Below, in pieces: positions 1 through 6,175 of a stretch of 8,121 nucleotides of DNA. The notes under the pieces are model-generated. The model did not search any database and was not told where the DNA came from. It saw only the letters and a program-made list of their open reading frames with translations. Every line of letters starts with the position of its first letter. The stretch's first letter is position 1. Source of the DNA: Planctomycetaceae bacterium (lineage in GTDB: Bacteria > Planctomycetota > Planctomycetia > Pirellulales > Thermoguttaceae); contig JAITDV010000004.1 in the NCBI GenBank assembly GCA_031282385.1, positions 1 to 8,121 of the forward strand. The letters run 5' to 3'. Both the position numbers and the translations under genes were made by a program.

Positions 1-102
1 GCGTATTCTTATTCCCCTCCTTCGGAGGGGTTAGGGGTGGTCTCGGAGGAGTTAAAGGCGGTTTTTCGTTGTAGTTTTTTTGTTGCGTTGATGTATTTTT
101 AG
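1..102 (+). other. Open frame from left edge across a GC-rich hairpin; probably repeat, possibly a gene end
   Basis: Frame 1 is open from the first base to a TAG at 100-102, giving about 33 residues that include PPSEGLGVV. The peptide is read straight through a perfect hairpin (CCCCTCC 14-20, loop TTC, GGAGGGG 24-30). From memory, a hairpin of this type followed by TTAGGGGTGG recurs in bacterial genomes and produces PPSEGLGVV-like peptides when translated, so I favour an intergenic repeat over a true C-terminus. No family is recognised. Sequence to the left would decide. Confidence 0.25.
14..30. repeat. Perfect 7-bp GC-rich hairpin
   Basis: CCCCTCC at 14-20 pairs with GGAGGGG at 24-30 around a TTC loop. 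Neither strand has a U-tract after the stem: TTAGGGG follows on plus and AATAAG on minus, so it is not a standard intrinsic terminator. Its very high GC stands out against the AT-rich surroundings and suggests a mobile or dispersed palindromic unit. Confidence 0.6.
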
Positions 103-119
103 GTTAGAGAAAAGGTCTA

Positions 120-365
120 TTAACTCATGCTACGCACCGTAAGTAAAAAAATCGGTAAAACAACATCCCATAGAATTTGAAATTTTTCCCGCCCATTTAG
201 AGGCATTGCATAACAACCCGCAGCAACGCGGTTGGTTAAAGCCCGCTCCTAAATTTTGCCCTGAAAGAGCAATGCCAATCCGCTTTGCACTGTCCTTTCA
301 GGACGAAATACATTTTCAATTTTTATACACGCAATTGAATAGTTACTTCCAAAATTAAAAAACAC
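120..365 (-). repeat. Structured intergenic element with several small hairpins and overlapping short open frames
   Basis: Three small hairpins lie close together: CCGC/GCGG (218-221 with 228-231), GCCCT/AGAGC with one mismatch (258-262 with 266-270), and a perfect GTCCT/AGGAC around TTC (292-296 with 300-304). On the minus strand two overlapping frames stay open. One runs from a possible GTG at 365 to a TAG at 249 and contains FGSNYSIACIKIENVF and RPER. The other ends at 130 and contains ALSGQNLGAGFNQPRCC. Openness in more than one frame together with palindromes fits a structured repeat better than a gene. From memory, CCTGAAAGG/CCTTTCAGG palindromes of this kind recur in gut-bacterial genomes. 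Bases 329-347 match 7915-7933 at 17 of 19 positions, inside the 52-residue ORF, so part of this may be decayed coding sequence. The element's boundaries are approximate. Confidence 0.5.
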
Positions 366-368
366 CTC

Positions 369-398
369 TTGACTTGAGTCGGCATAATAAACTATACT
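369..398 (+). promoter_or_regulatory. Possible sigma-70-type promoter
   Basis: TTGACT at 369-374 and TATACT at 393-398 are separated by 18 bases, near the consensus for a housekeeping promoter. It points toward the plus-strand gene at 733 but would give a leader of more than 300 nt that crosses the degenerate repeat and the long inverted repeat. TTGAGTCGGCATAATAAAC inside this stretch also resembles the right end of the dispersed repeat (TTGAGTCAGGCAACTTATAG at 1700-1719), so the promoter look may only be repeat sequence. Confidence 0.3.
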
Positions 399-409
399 TC
401 GCAGACGTT

Positions 410-545
410 TTTAAATTGTTCACATTTAAATTGTTCACACTTGAATTACTGTTGTCCGCTTGCTTATCGGAAAACAGGCGGCGTTAAAAGGAAGTTAAAC
501 TGCGAACAGCTTAAAAACCTTTTGCTTTTGAGTGAAAGATTGTAT
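410..545 (+). repeat. Degenerate copy of the dispersed intergenic repeat
   Basis: It begins with a perfect tandem 15-mer, TTTAAATTGTTCACA, at 410-424 and 425-439, followed by CTTGAATT. This matches the GTTCACACTTGAATT left end of the copy at 1629. The core CTTATCGGAAAACAG lies inside a hairpin with CCGCTTG (456-462) pairing to CAGGCGG (475-481), including one G-T wobble. TTGCTTTTGAGTGAAAG (522-538) corresponds to the TTGCGCTCTTGAGTCAG of the other copies. About 35 extra bases separate core and right end, and the TATAGTAC end is not preserved. Confidence 0.55.
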
Positions 546-589
546 TGAAACTTGGGGTAAAACCCTTTTTTAGAATTTCCAAATAACAA

Positions 590-703
590 ATACTCATTGA
601 CCTTTCGGTTTAAACTATTGATCATTTTTGGCACGTCCCAAAAATCAACCTCGCCTCTTATTGCCCCAAAAATAAAAACCGAAAATTAAAATGTAATGAG
701 TAT
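590..703. repeat. Long interrupted inverted repeat upstream of the plus-strand gene
   Basis: Nested perfect arms are visible: ATACTCATT (590-598) with AATGAGTAT (695-703), TTTCGGTTT (603-611) with AAACCGAAA (676-684), and an inner hairpin TTTTTGG (625-631) with CCAAAAA (638-644). Together they could fold 114 bases into one long stem with internal loops. It ends 29 bases before the start codon at 733, so it could be a 5' leader structure, an operator region or a small palindromic insertion. No transposase or clear target-site duplication is seen. Confidence 0.6.
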
Positions 704-732
704 AACAAAATTAAAAAACAACTAATTAAAAA

Positions 733-1569
733 ATGAGTGATAGAAGTCAAAACGATTTGAGGGATTTTTTTGCGGATCAATATGAAGGTTGGATTTACCC
801 CAATCGCAAAGTTATTGGCGGTCTTGTTATTTTTGTGTGCGTGATGTTGATCGTGCTATTTTTCGTCTCCCGCTCCAACGCAAACTATAAAGCATTAGGC
901 TGGGAAAAATTCTTTACAATGCTAACATCATCCGACCCAATCACACCACTTGAACAATTTGCAACAATCAAAGACGGATACTTTGAATATCAATCCGCTA
1001 TTGTTGCCGGACAAATGTTGCTTTCACAGGCTTGTAGTGCAGGGTTTTCAGAAAAACCTCAGGCAACAGAGAAACTCGGGAAAGCTCTTGTGTTGTTTCA
1101 AAATGTACACAACAACAGAAAAACCCCAACAAAATTCAAACGACAAGCCGCTCTCGGCATCGCACAAGTACACGAAGCAATGGCTGGCGTACACGCAGGT
1201 TCACATGATATTGAACTGGCAATCTCTGAATACAAAAAAATTGTTACATTGTGGCAAGGCGAATACGAAGCAAAAATAGCAGAAAAACAACTAGAGTTGA
1301 TTACACGCGAAAGTATAAAAAAGTTCTACGACCGCTACGCAACTGCCGTTGTTGAACCAGACCCCGGCGATTTCAAAATTGAAATAGACAAAAACTCTAC
1401 GCCGACACCAAACCCAAATTCACAATTGCTCGAAGATTTATTCAATACCTCGCCGCCACCCGCAACACAAAAATCAGAACCAAAAGAAACCAATTCGCCA
1501 AAGGAAACCGATCCGCCCAAAGAAAATTCTCCAACTCAAAAATCAGAATCAAAAGAAACTCCCCAATAA
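733..1569 (+). CDS. Membrane-anchored TPR-like protein (YfgM-like fold, tentative)
   Basis: The 278-residue protein has a short cytoplasmic N-terminus and one hydrophobic segment at about 27-45 (VIGGLVIFVCVMLIVLFFV), then a helical, soluble region to about 205. That region looks like two to three degenerate tetratricopeptide-type helical pairs: about 94-128 (GQMLLSQACSAGF, KALVLFQNVHNN) and about 136-190 (AALGIAQVHEAMAG, ELAISEYKKIVTLW). One N-terminal anchor plus extracytoplasmic TPR-like helices is the architecture of YfgM, the ancillary SecYEG translocon subunit. The resemblance is structural only, so the function is inferred. Residues 223-278 are a disordered Pro/Lys/Glu/Thr tail with near-repeats of KETxxPKE. 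The tail partly comes from a 23-bp direct duplication (1468-1490 and 1537-1559, one mismatch). No Shine-Dalgarno is evident before ATG 733; AT-rich sequence with a long inverted repeat precedes it. The gene stands alone and converges on the Hsp70 gene. Confidence 0.82.
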   Translation: MSDRSQNDLRDFFADQYEGWIYPNRKVIGGLVIFVCVMLIVLFFVSRSNANYKALGWEKFFTMLTSSDPITPLEQFATIKDGYFEYQSAIVAGQMLLSQACSAGFSEKPQATEKLGKALVLFQNVHNNRKTPTKFKRQAALGIAQVHEAMAGVHAGSHDIELAISEYKKIVTLWQGEYEAKIAEKQLELITRESIKKFYDRYATAVVEPDPGDFKIEIDKNSTPTPNPNSQLLEDLFNTSPPPATQKSEPKETNSPKETDPPKENSPTQKSESKETPQ

Positions 1570-1579
1570 TTCTAACCTG

Positions 1580-1614
1580 TTCAGTCGCGGGTTTCATACA
1601 ATACCGCGGCTGAA
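1580..1614. terminator. Hairpin between convergent genes, probable terminator
   Basis: TTCAGTCGCGG (1580-1590) pairs with CCGCGGCTGAA (1604-1614) over 11 positions with one wobble, around a 13-base loop. It starts 11 bases after the stop codon at 1569. The following TATTTA is a weak U-tract, so termination may be inefficient or may rely on the stem alone. Its position between convergent genes suits a stop signal for the plus-strand gene, and it could also serve the minus-strand Hsp70 transcript. Confidence 0.55.
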
Positions 1615-1628
1615 TATTTACAGAGAGT

Positions 1629-1735
1629 TTAAACTGTTCACACTTGAATTTTCCTTTACCGTCCCCCGATTACCTGCCGGAAAGCAGGCTTTTGCGCTCT
1701 TGAGTCAGGCAACTTATAGTACAATCAGTATACAA
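1629..1735 (+). repeat. Dispersed intergenic repeat, copy 1 (near complete)
   Basis: The copy runs from TTAAACTGTTCACACTTGAA through TTTCCTTTACCG and the core TTACCTGCCGGAAAGCAGGC to TTGAGTCAGGCAACTTATAG and TACAATCAGTATA. In the core CCTGC (1673-1677) pairs with GCAGG (1684-1688) around CGGAAA. It closely parallels 6057-6166 and 7681-7787. The right end stops 15 bases short of the Hsp70 stop codon, so in the Hsp70 mRNA it forms the 3' untranslated region in antisense orientation. Confidence 0.75.
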
Positions 1736-1750
1736 TTTGCAAAGGATTTT

Positions 1751-3334
1751 TTATTCTACGGAGTATTCAGCTGCGAGTTTTGTAAAGGTCTCTAGTTGTT
1801 CATCAGTTAATGTTCCGCGTCTGTCAATATTAGTAGCAGCCTCTTTGCCAGAATTGGTTTCTTTTGCTTTTACGGCAATCCGCCCATTCTTGTCAAAAGA
1901 ATAATTTACCTGAACCAACGACCCCTTCGGTAAATTTGACGGCAAGTCAGTAATTCTACACTTGCCCAACAATAAACATGCAGACGGATCAGGAGCGTCA
2001 CCTTCCAAAACTTGAATAGTTATTTTTTCTTGATTTTCCTTGTTTGTCCGAAAAGTCTCCGAAACTTCAAAAGGTAAAGTTGTATTTCGCGGAATCATAA
2101 TATGGTTGATCATTTCTTTCGTTCTCGGCTCAATCGCAACTATCCCCAAAGCATGAGAATTAACATCCTCCTCCCGCACCGACTCCAACAACTTCTTAAC
2201 CCTATTACTTAACGTCGAATCATTCACGCGATTTTGCGATTCCAGAATAGCCGCATGTATTGCCGCACCTTTGGCAACCGCAGTATAAGGATCAAGATCA
2301 GCATTCGTATAAGGTTTCATTCCAGTGTGTTCTTTGATTCTCGCAGAAACTTGCGGCATCAACGTAGAACCGCCAATAAGAACAATTGCATCAAGTTCAG
2401 AATACTTGACTTGTGCCTGCTCCATAACAAAATCAGTTGTGTCTATTGTTCGTTGCAAAAGATCAACAGTAAGCTCATCAAATTTCTTACGCGTAATACG
2501 AGTCGCAGCCGATTTACCTTCATGCCGTAAATGTATCACTGTTTCGGTATGTTGCGATAACTCTATTTTGGCAATATCACAATCATTCCGCAAAATCTGA
2601 ATTGTCTGCTCCGAATCACGCGGATCAAGATTATACTTCTCCTTAAACTCCTCACAAACAAACTCCAAAATCCTGTCATTCCAGTCAACCCCACCAAGCA
2701 TAACATCACCGTCTGTCGCCAAAACCTTAAAATGCGACGGCGTATATTCAACAAGAGTTGAATCAAAAGTACCACCGCCAAGATCATAAATCAGAACACG
2801 ACGCGGCTTAAAATTTTTCACCTTCGTAACCCCAAGCTCGCCGCGATGCCAAGCATACGTTAATGTTGCAGCCGTCGGCTCGTTAATAATGTCTATCACA
2901 TTCAAACCGGCAATCTGACCTGCATCTTGAGTTGCTTTCCTGCGGGCGTCATTGAAATAATAAGGAACCGTAATAACCGCATTGCCAATCATACCAATCC
3001 GCTTTTCACAGTCCTGCTTCAACTTTTTCAAAATCAACGCCGACACAAATTCCGGCGTAACTTCCTTGCCATCAAAAGTCCGTTTGTACTCTTGCGTTCC
3101 CATGTGTCGTTTTATACGTTCAATAACATTTTCCGGTTTTTCCATTGCCGCTCTAGTCCTGCTAGGTCCAACTTCCACCCGACCGGATTCAGTGAGTAAC
3201 ACCAGACTCGCTGTTTCTATATCGTCATCTTCATTTGGAATCGGAATTGGTTCGCCTTCGTCATTCACTCGTGCAAGAGTTGAAAAAGTTGTCCCCAAAT
3301 CTATACCGACTGTATTTCCTTCTACAAATTGCAT
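1751..3334 (-). CDS. Hsp70-family ATPase, short lid-less form
   Basis: The 527-residue cytosolic Hsp70 homologue is clearly shorter than DnaK (about 640). Its ATPase domain is intact: phosphate-1 GIDLGTTFS (10-18), the IKRHMG lysine (K75) matching the catalytic lysine of DnaK, ITVPYYFNDARRKATQDAG (121-139), NEPTAATLTY (151-160), phosphate-2 YDLGGGTFD (183-191), and the adenosine motif IVLIGGSTLMPQV (317-329). The inter-domain linker, DVLLLDVTPLSLGI in DnaK, is reduced to DVNSHALGI (390-398). The beta-type substrate domain follows, with IPRNTTLPFEVSETF (414-428) and ITIQVLEGD (438-446). The protein ends soon after an amphipathic LTDEQLETFTKLA, so the helical lid is largely missing. ATP binding and hydrolysis are well supported. 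Clients and co-chaperones are unknown, and no dnaJ or grpE lies nearby. The start is well placed before GIDLGTTFS, with no evident Shine-Dalgarno. It lies 104 bp downstream of the NfeD gene and could be co-transcribed with it. Confidence 0.93.
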   Translation of the reverse strand: MQFVEGNTVGIDLGTTFSTLARVNDEGEPIPIPNEDDDIETASLVLLTESGRVEVGPSRTRAAMEKPENVIERIKRHMGTQEYKRTFDGKEVTPEFVSALILKKLKQDCEKRIGMIGNAVITVPYYFNDARRKATQDAGQIAGLNVIDIINEPTAATLTYAWHRGELGVTKVKNFKPRRVLIYDLGGGTFDSTLVEYTPSHFKVLATDGDVMLGGVDWNDRILEFVCEEFKEKYNLDPRDSEQTIQILRNDCDIAKIELSQHTETVIHLRHEGKSAATRITRKKFDELTVDLLQRTIDTTDFVMEQAQVKYSELDAIVLIGGSTLMPQVSARIKEHTGMKPYTNADLDPYTAVAKGAAIHAAILESQNRVNDSTLSNRVKKLLESVREEDVNSHALGIVAIEPRTKEMINHIMIPRNTTLPFEVSETFRTNKENQEKITIQVLEGDAPDPSACLLLGKCRITDLPSNLPKGSLVQVNYSFDKNGRIAVKAKETNSGKEAATNIDRRGTLTDEQLETFTKLAAEYSVE

Positions 3335-3397
3335 TTTATTCTATTGGGTTAAATGTACCTACTGAAATCATATTAGAATTCAATAACACAAAATATA

Positions 3398-3431
3398 TAA
3401 ACTGTTCACACTTTAACTTTATTTTACCGCC
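3398..3431 (+). repeat. Dispersed intergenic repeat, truncated left end
   Basis: TAAACTGTTCACACTTTAAC followed by TTTATTTTACCGCC matches the left third of the other copies (compare 1629-1662 and 6057-6090). The hairpin core and TTGAGT...TATAGTAC half are absent. Where they would lie, the sequence becomes the 3' end of the NfeD-type gene, whose TAG reads at 3439-3441. The piece sits in the 104-bp gap between the NfeD and Hsp70 genes. Confidence 0.6.
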
Positions 3432-3438
3432 TATAACG

Positions 3439-5721
3439 CTACCGACTCACCACAACCCTATAACCTACAACTTCAATAACACGGATTTTTTCACCTCGCT
3501 CTATTAATTCCCCATCAGAAACAACATTGACCGGCTTGTTATCAATTATCGCTCTGCCCGCCGGAACAAGCGGCGTAATTGCCGTACCTTCCATTCCCGC
3601 CAGATAATCATAACTTGCCAATTTCTCACGTTCATTGATCTGCTCAATATCTTTATCTTTCGGCTTGCTCATTTTGCTAATCGCACGCGCAATCATTACA
3701 CCCACTATAATCATCCCAACTCCAGATATACATACCATCACCATTGAATTTCGAGCTTGTGCAAGTTGATAAGAATTGCGCGGAATATAAAACGTCTGCG
3801 TCGCAAATACTAACGATGTAATTATCGCAATTGCACCGCCTACCCCAAATACACCAAGTCCTGGAAGTAAAAATATCTCAACTATCACACACAACACACC
3901 AACCGCAAAAAGCACAATCTCCAACCAACCAGCAGTTCCACCCAAGAAATTTAACCAGAAAAATAAAAAAATACCCACAATTGCAATAAACGCCCCTATC
4001 CCCATCCCAGTCCCATCATAAGCTAACGCAAGAAAAACCACAAACAAAATAAACATCGACATGTTCGGCGACGATAAAACCGCAACTAACTTGTCCGCCC
4101 AACCCGGCTCAACTAAAAACGGATCAGACTCAAGACCATAAATCAACTTGAACTCCGCAAAATCTTTCGCATGACGATCAACAACATATTGCTCGCCGTT
4201 GCCGCCGATAACCGAAAATAACTCTCCACTTTTCTTGATACGTTCACCCCGAACCCAATCCGCAGAATCCGCTAAACCTTGATATTCTTCTTCACAAAAA
4301 TAATCCGTTAACACCGGACGCTGCGTTCGCGTCATTTTGAAAATCTCTATTTCACGATCAATAAAACCAACTGGAATCGACCACGACCTCAACGCCTTCT
4401 TTGAAAATATCTCACGAATAGTCACCTTCGCATCCTCAACTTCTTCTTTTGAAAACTCCGTACTCCCATCACCGCCAAGCGCCGCACCTTGTCCCAACAC
4501 GACTTCATCACACGCCAACGCAATAAGCGCAGCATCCGCCCTCGCTTGAAAAGGAACATACGCAACCTTCCAAACATCCTTCAACTCCTTCGTGTCCGCA
4601 AGAAACATCGCAAGACTTGTACTCGCCGTCAAATCACCGCCAGGCGAATCAATAGTCAAACAAATAAAACCGATCTGCGACATTCCCAAAACTTGATGAT
4701 TCGGCGCAACACTTTTCGGATCAATCGCCGCTTGAATCTTTCGCATTGTAACTCCAACCTTATCGTAATTTATAGGTCCGTTAATATCAATTCTTATAGC
4801 ATGCCCAAGCTCGCCCGGAATCGGAGTCGTCTTAATATCATCAGGTCTAAAACCAAGTCCACGCGCAAGATCATTCCGATCATTCACAATACGACTAATA
4901 AGATTTATCTTTCTCGCCGCCTCCGCCGAAAAAATCCCCGGCTCACCCGCCGCAATCATAACCGACGGACTGTCAACAAACGATTCCGTTTTGCTAAGCG
5001 AATCCACCTCATTAGCCAAAATTAATCGCACACCTTTTTCCGTTTCAACCCGCATCAAAACCGTTGCCGAATCAAGCATCTTTTCAACCACCGCCTTCGG
5101 AACCGCCAACCGCTTCCGCGATATTTCAAAATACGCTTCACGCTCGGTTTTCGTAATATTTGCATCGCCTCCCGCCGCTTCACCTATCTCCGCCTTATCC
5201 GCCGCCGCCCACTCATCACAAGCCAACGCCACAAGCATAACATGCCCCTTGACCGATTGCGGAAAATACGCCACCGTCCGAATACCGTTGAACTTCTCAC
5301 TCACGAGCAACTTGGCAACCTCATAACAAACCCCAAAAGAACTACCGCGACCATAAACATCTTGATCCGGCTCAACATTGAATTGCAAAATGATAGTCGG
5401 ACGCAATTCATTTGCACCTGCAAATTCTTTAACATCCGAAGATTCATGATCAACCGCAACAGACTTATTACGATTGTCAGACAATTCAGATTTACGCACA
5501 TCAGCAACCGCCCGCTCCAACGTGCGAATTATCGCATGCGAAGATTTACCACTAATCGGAAGCGTAATATTCAAAATAATACCTTGCGGTGCTACAGCAT
5601 TTTTGGGAGTAACCGGTACAACAGATTCAGAAACATCCATCGCCCGACCATACACCCCCGCCGCCGTTGCAAACAGCACAAAAAAAATCAGTATAATTTT
5701 CGTTACGTTTATTGTTTTCAT
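3439..5721 (-). CDS. NfeD-type membrane protein with two ClpP-like domains lacking the usual serine
   Basis: This 760-residue envelope protein starts with a signal peptide (h-region about 9-24, IILIFFVLFATAAGVY). Two crotonase/ClpP-like domains follow. The first, about 45-290, contains LVALACDEW (163-171) and lacks an SPGG motif. The second, about 305-540, contains LTIDSPGG (355-362), ALIALACDE (398-406) and GAALGGDG (412-419). A membrane region has about five segments (near 554-568, 573-592, 599-618, 621-641 and 659-681). The C-terminal NfeD OB-fold-like domain spans about 707-760 (GMEGTAITPLVPAGRA, RVIEVVGYRVVV). This order is that of the long NfeD/membrane-bound ClpP-class proteases, as in the PH1510 family. 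By my alignment, the catalytic-serine position before xxALACDE is His160 in domain 1 and Asp396 in domain 2, so neither domain looks proteolytically competent by the known mechanism. A structural role in membrane quality control is inferred. The start lies 455 bp from the upstream gene and has no clear Shine-Dalgarno. Confidence 0.9.
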   Translation of the reverse strand: MKTINVTKIILIFFVLFATAAGVYGRAMDVSESVVPVTPKNAVAPQGIILNITLPISGKSSHAIIRTLERAVADVRKSELSDNRNKSVAVDHESSDVKEFAGANELRPTIILQFNVEPDQDVYGRGSSFGVCYEVAKLLVSEKFNGIRTVAYFPQSVKGHVMLVALACDEWAAADKAEIGEAAGGDANITKTEREAYFEISRKRLAVPKAVVEKMLDSATVLMRVETEKGVRLILANEVDSLSKTESFVDSPSVMIAAGEPGIFSAEAARKINLISRIVNDRNDLARGLGFRPDDIKTTPIPGELGHAIRIDINGPINYDKVGVTMRKIQAAIDPKSVAPNHQVLGMSQIGFICLTIDSPGGDLTASTSLAMFLADTKELKDVWKVAYVPFQARADAALIALACDEVVLGQGAALGGDGSTEFSKEEVEDAKVTIREIFSKKALRSWSIPVGFIDREIEIFKMTRTQRPVLTDYFCEEEYQGLADSADWVRGERIKKSGELFSVIGGNGEQYVVDRHAKDFAEFKLIYGLESDPFLVEPGWADKLVAVLSSPNMSMFILFVVFLALAYDGTGMGIGAFIAIVGIFLFFWLNFLGGTAGWLEIVLFAVGVLCVIVEIFLLPGLGVFGVGGAIAIITSLVFATQTFYIPRNSYQLAQARNSMVMVCISGVGMIIVGVMIARAISKMSKPKDKDIEQINEREKLASYDYLAGMEGTAITPLVPAGRAIIDNKPVNVVSDGELIERGEKIRVIEVVGYRVVVSR

Positions 5722-6056
5722 TTTACAATTTGTGATCTAAGATTTGCGTTTTCATAATTATTCAGTCAAAATTTCGTTCTTTAGGCTGTGAAACAATATT
5801 ACAAAAGAACGTATCAAAGCTTGGCTGCGATCTTGAAAAGACGTAATCATTGAATCTAATTGAATCTATATGTGAAACGCAATACATTGTGTCTCTAGCG
5901 TGTTGTTAAATTGAGTTTTGATGTCGCCCTTTATGAGCTTGAATTATCATATATCCATATTAAAAAACTCACAACCTCTTCACAATACAACACAAAAAAC
6001 ATTTCACTAAAATATTATTATTTTTTTAAGTCAGAAAAAGTCCAGCCAAGTCTTAA
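5722..6056. other. AT-rich intergenic stretch with no gene recognised
   Basis: Between the NfeD-type start codon (5721) and repeat copy 2 there is no reading frame I would call. A short direct repeat, TTGAATCTAATTGAATCTAT, lies near 5849-5868. The promoter of the NfeD-type gene should be here on the minus strand, and a TTGACT lies at 5763-5768 (minus reading), but no convincing -10 box at normal spacing was found. Confidence 0.5.
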
Positions 6057-6166
6057 TAAACTGTTTCCACTTTAAATTTCCTTTACCGCCGCCTGCTTAC
6101 CTATCGGAAATCAGACTTTTACGCTCTTGAGTCAAGCAAATTATAAAATTATAGTACGAGCGGTAA
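6057..6166 (+). repeat. Dispersed intergenic repeat, copy 2 (near complete)
   Basis: The copy shows AAACTGTTTCCACTTTAAAT, TTTCCTTTACCGCC, core CTTACCTATCGGAAATCAGAC, ACGCTCTTGAGTCAAGCAAA and ATTATAGTACGAGCGGTA. Relative to copy 1 the right end holds about 8 extra bases (a duplicated TTATA-like stretch). Core pairing GCCTG (6091-6095) with CAGAC (6112-6116) has one mismatch. It ends 9 bases before the stop codon of the PilO-like gene, the same placement as copy 1 relative to the Hsp70 gene. Confidence 0.75.
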
Positions 6167-6175
6167 TTCATAATT

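Noticed and set aside
14..30. GC-rich hairpin considered as an intrinsic terminator
   Set aside because: No U-tract follows the stem on either strand.
553..571. GGGT/ACCC mini-hairpin followed by six T's, terminator-like on the plus strand
   Set aside because: The stem has only four Watson-Crick pairs, and no convincing plus-strand gene ends upstream of it.
2234..3365. Several plus-strand open frames of 90-127 codons opposite the Hsp70 gene
   Set aside because: They lie antisense to a gene with complete Hsp70 motifs and show no recognisable protein features. They are shadows of its codon usage.
5723..5755. Ten-codon minus-strand frame starting ATGAAAACG, ending one base before the NfeD-type start codon; possible leader peptide
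   Set aside because: No ribosome binding site and no runs of a regulatory amino acid. A frame this short is expected by chance.
4337..5757. Plus-strand frames of up to 178 codons opposite the NfeD-type gene
   Set aside because: Arg/Asn/Ile-rich, low-quality translations antisense to a well-supported gene.
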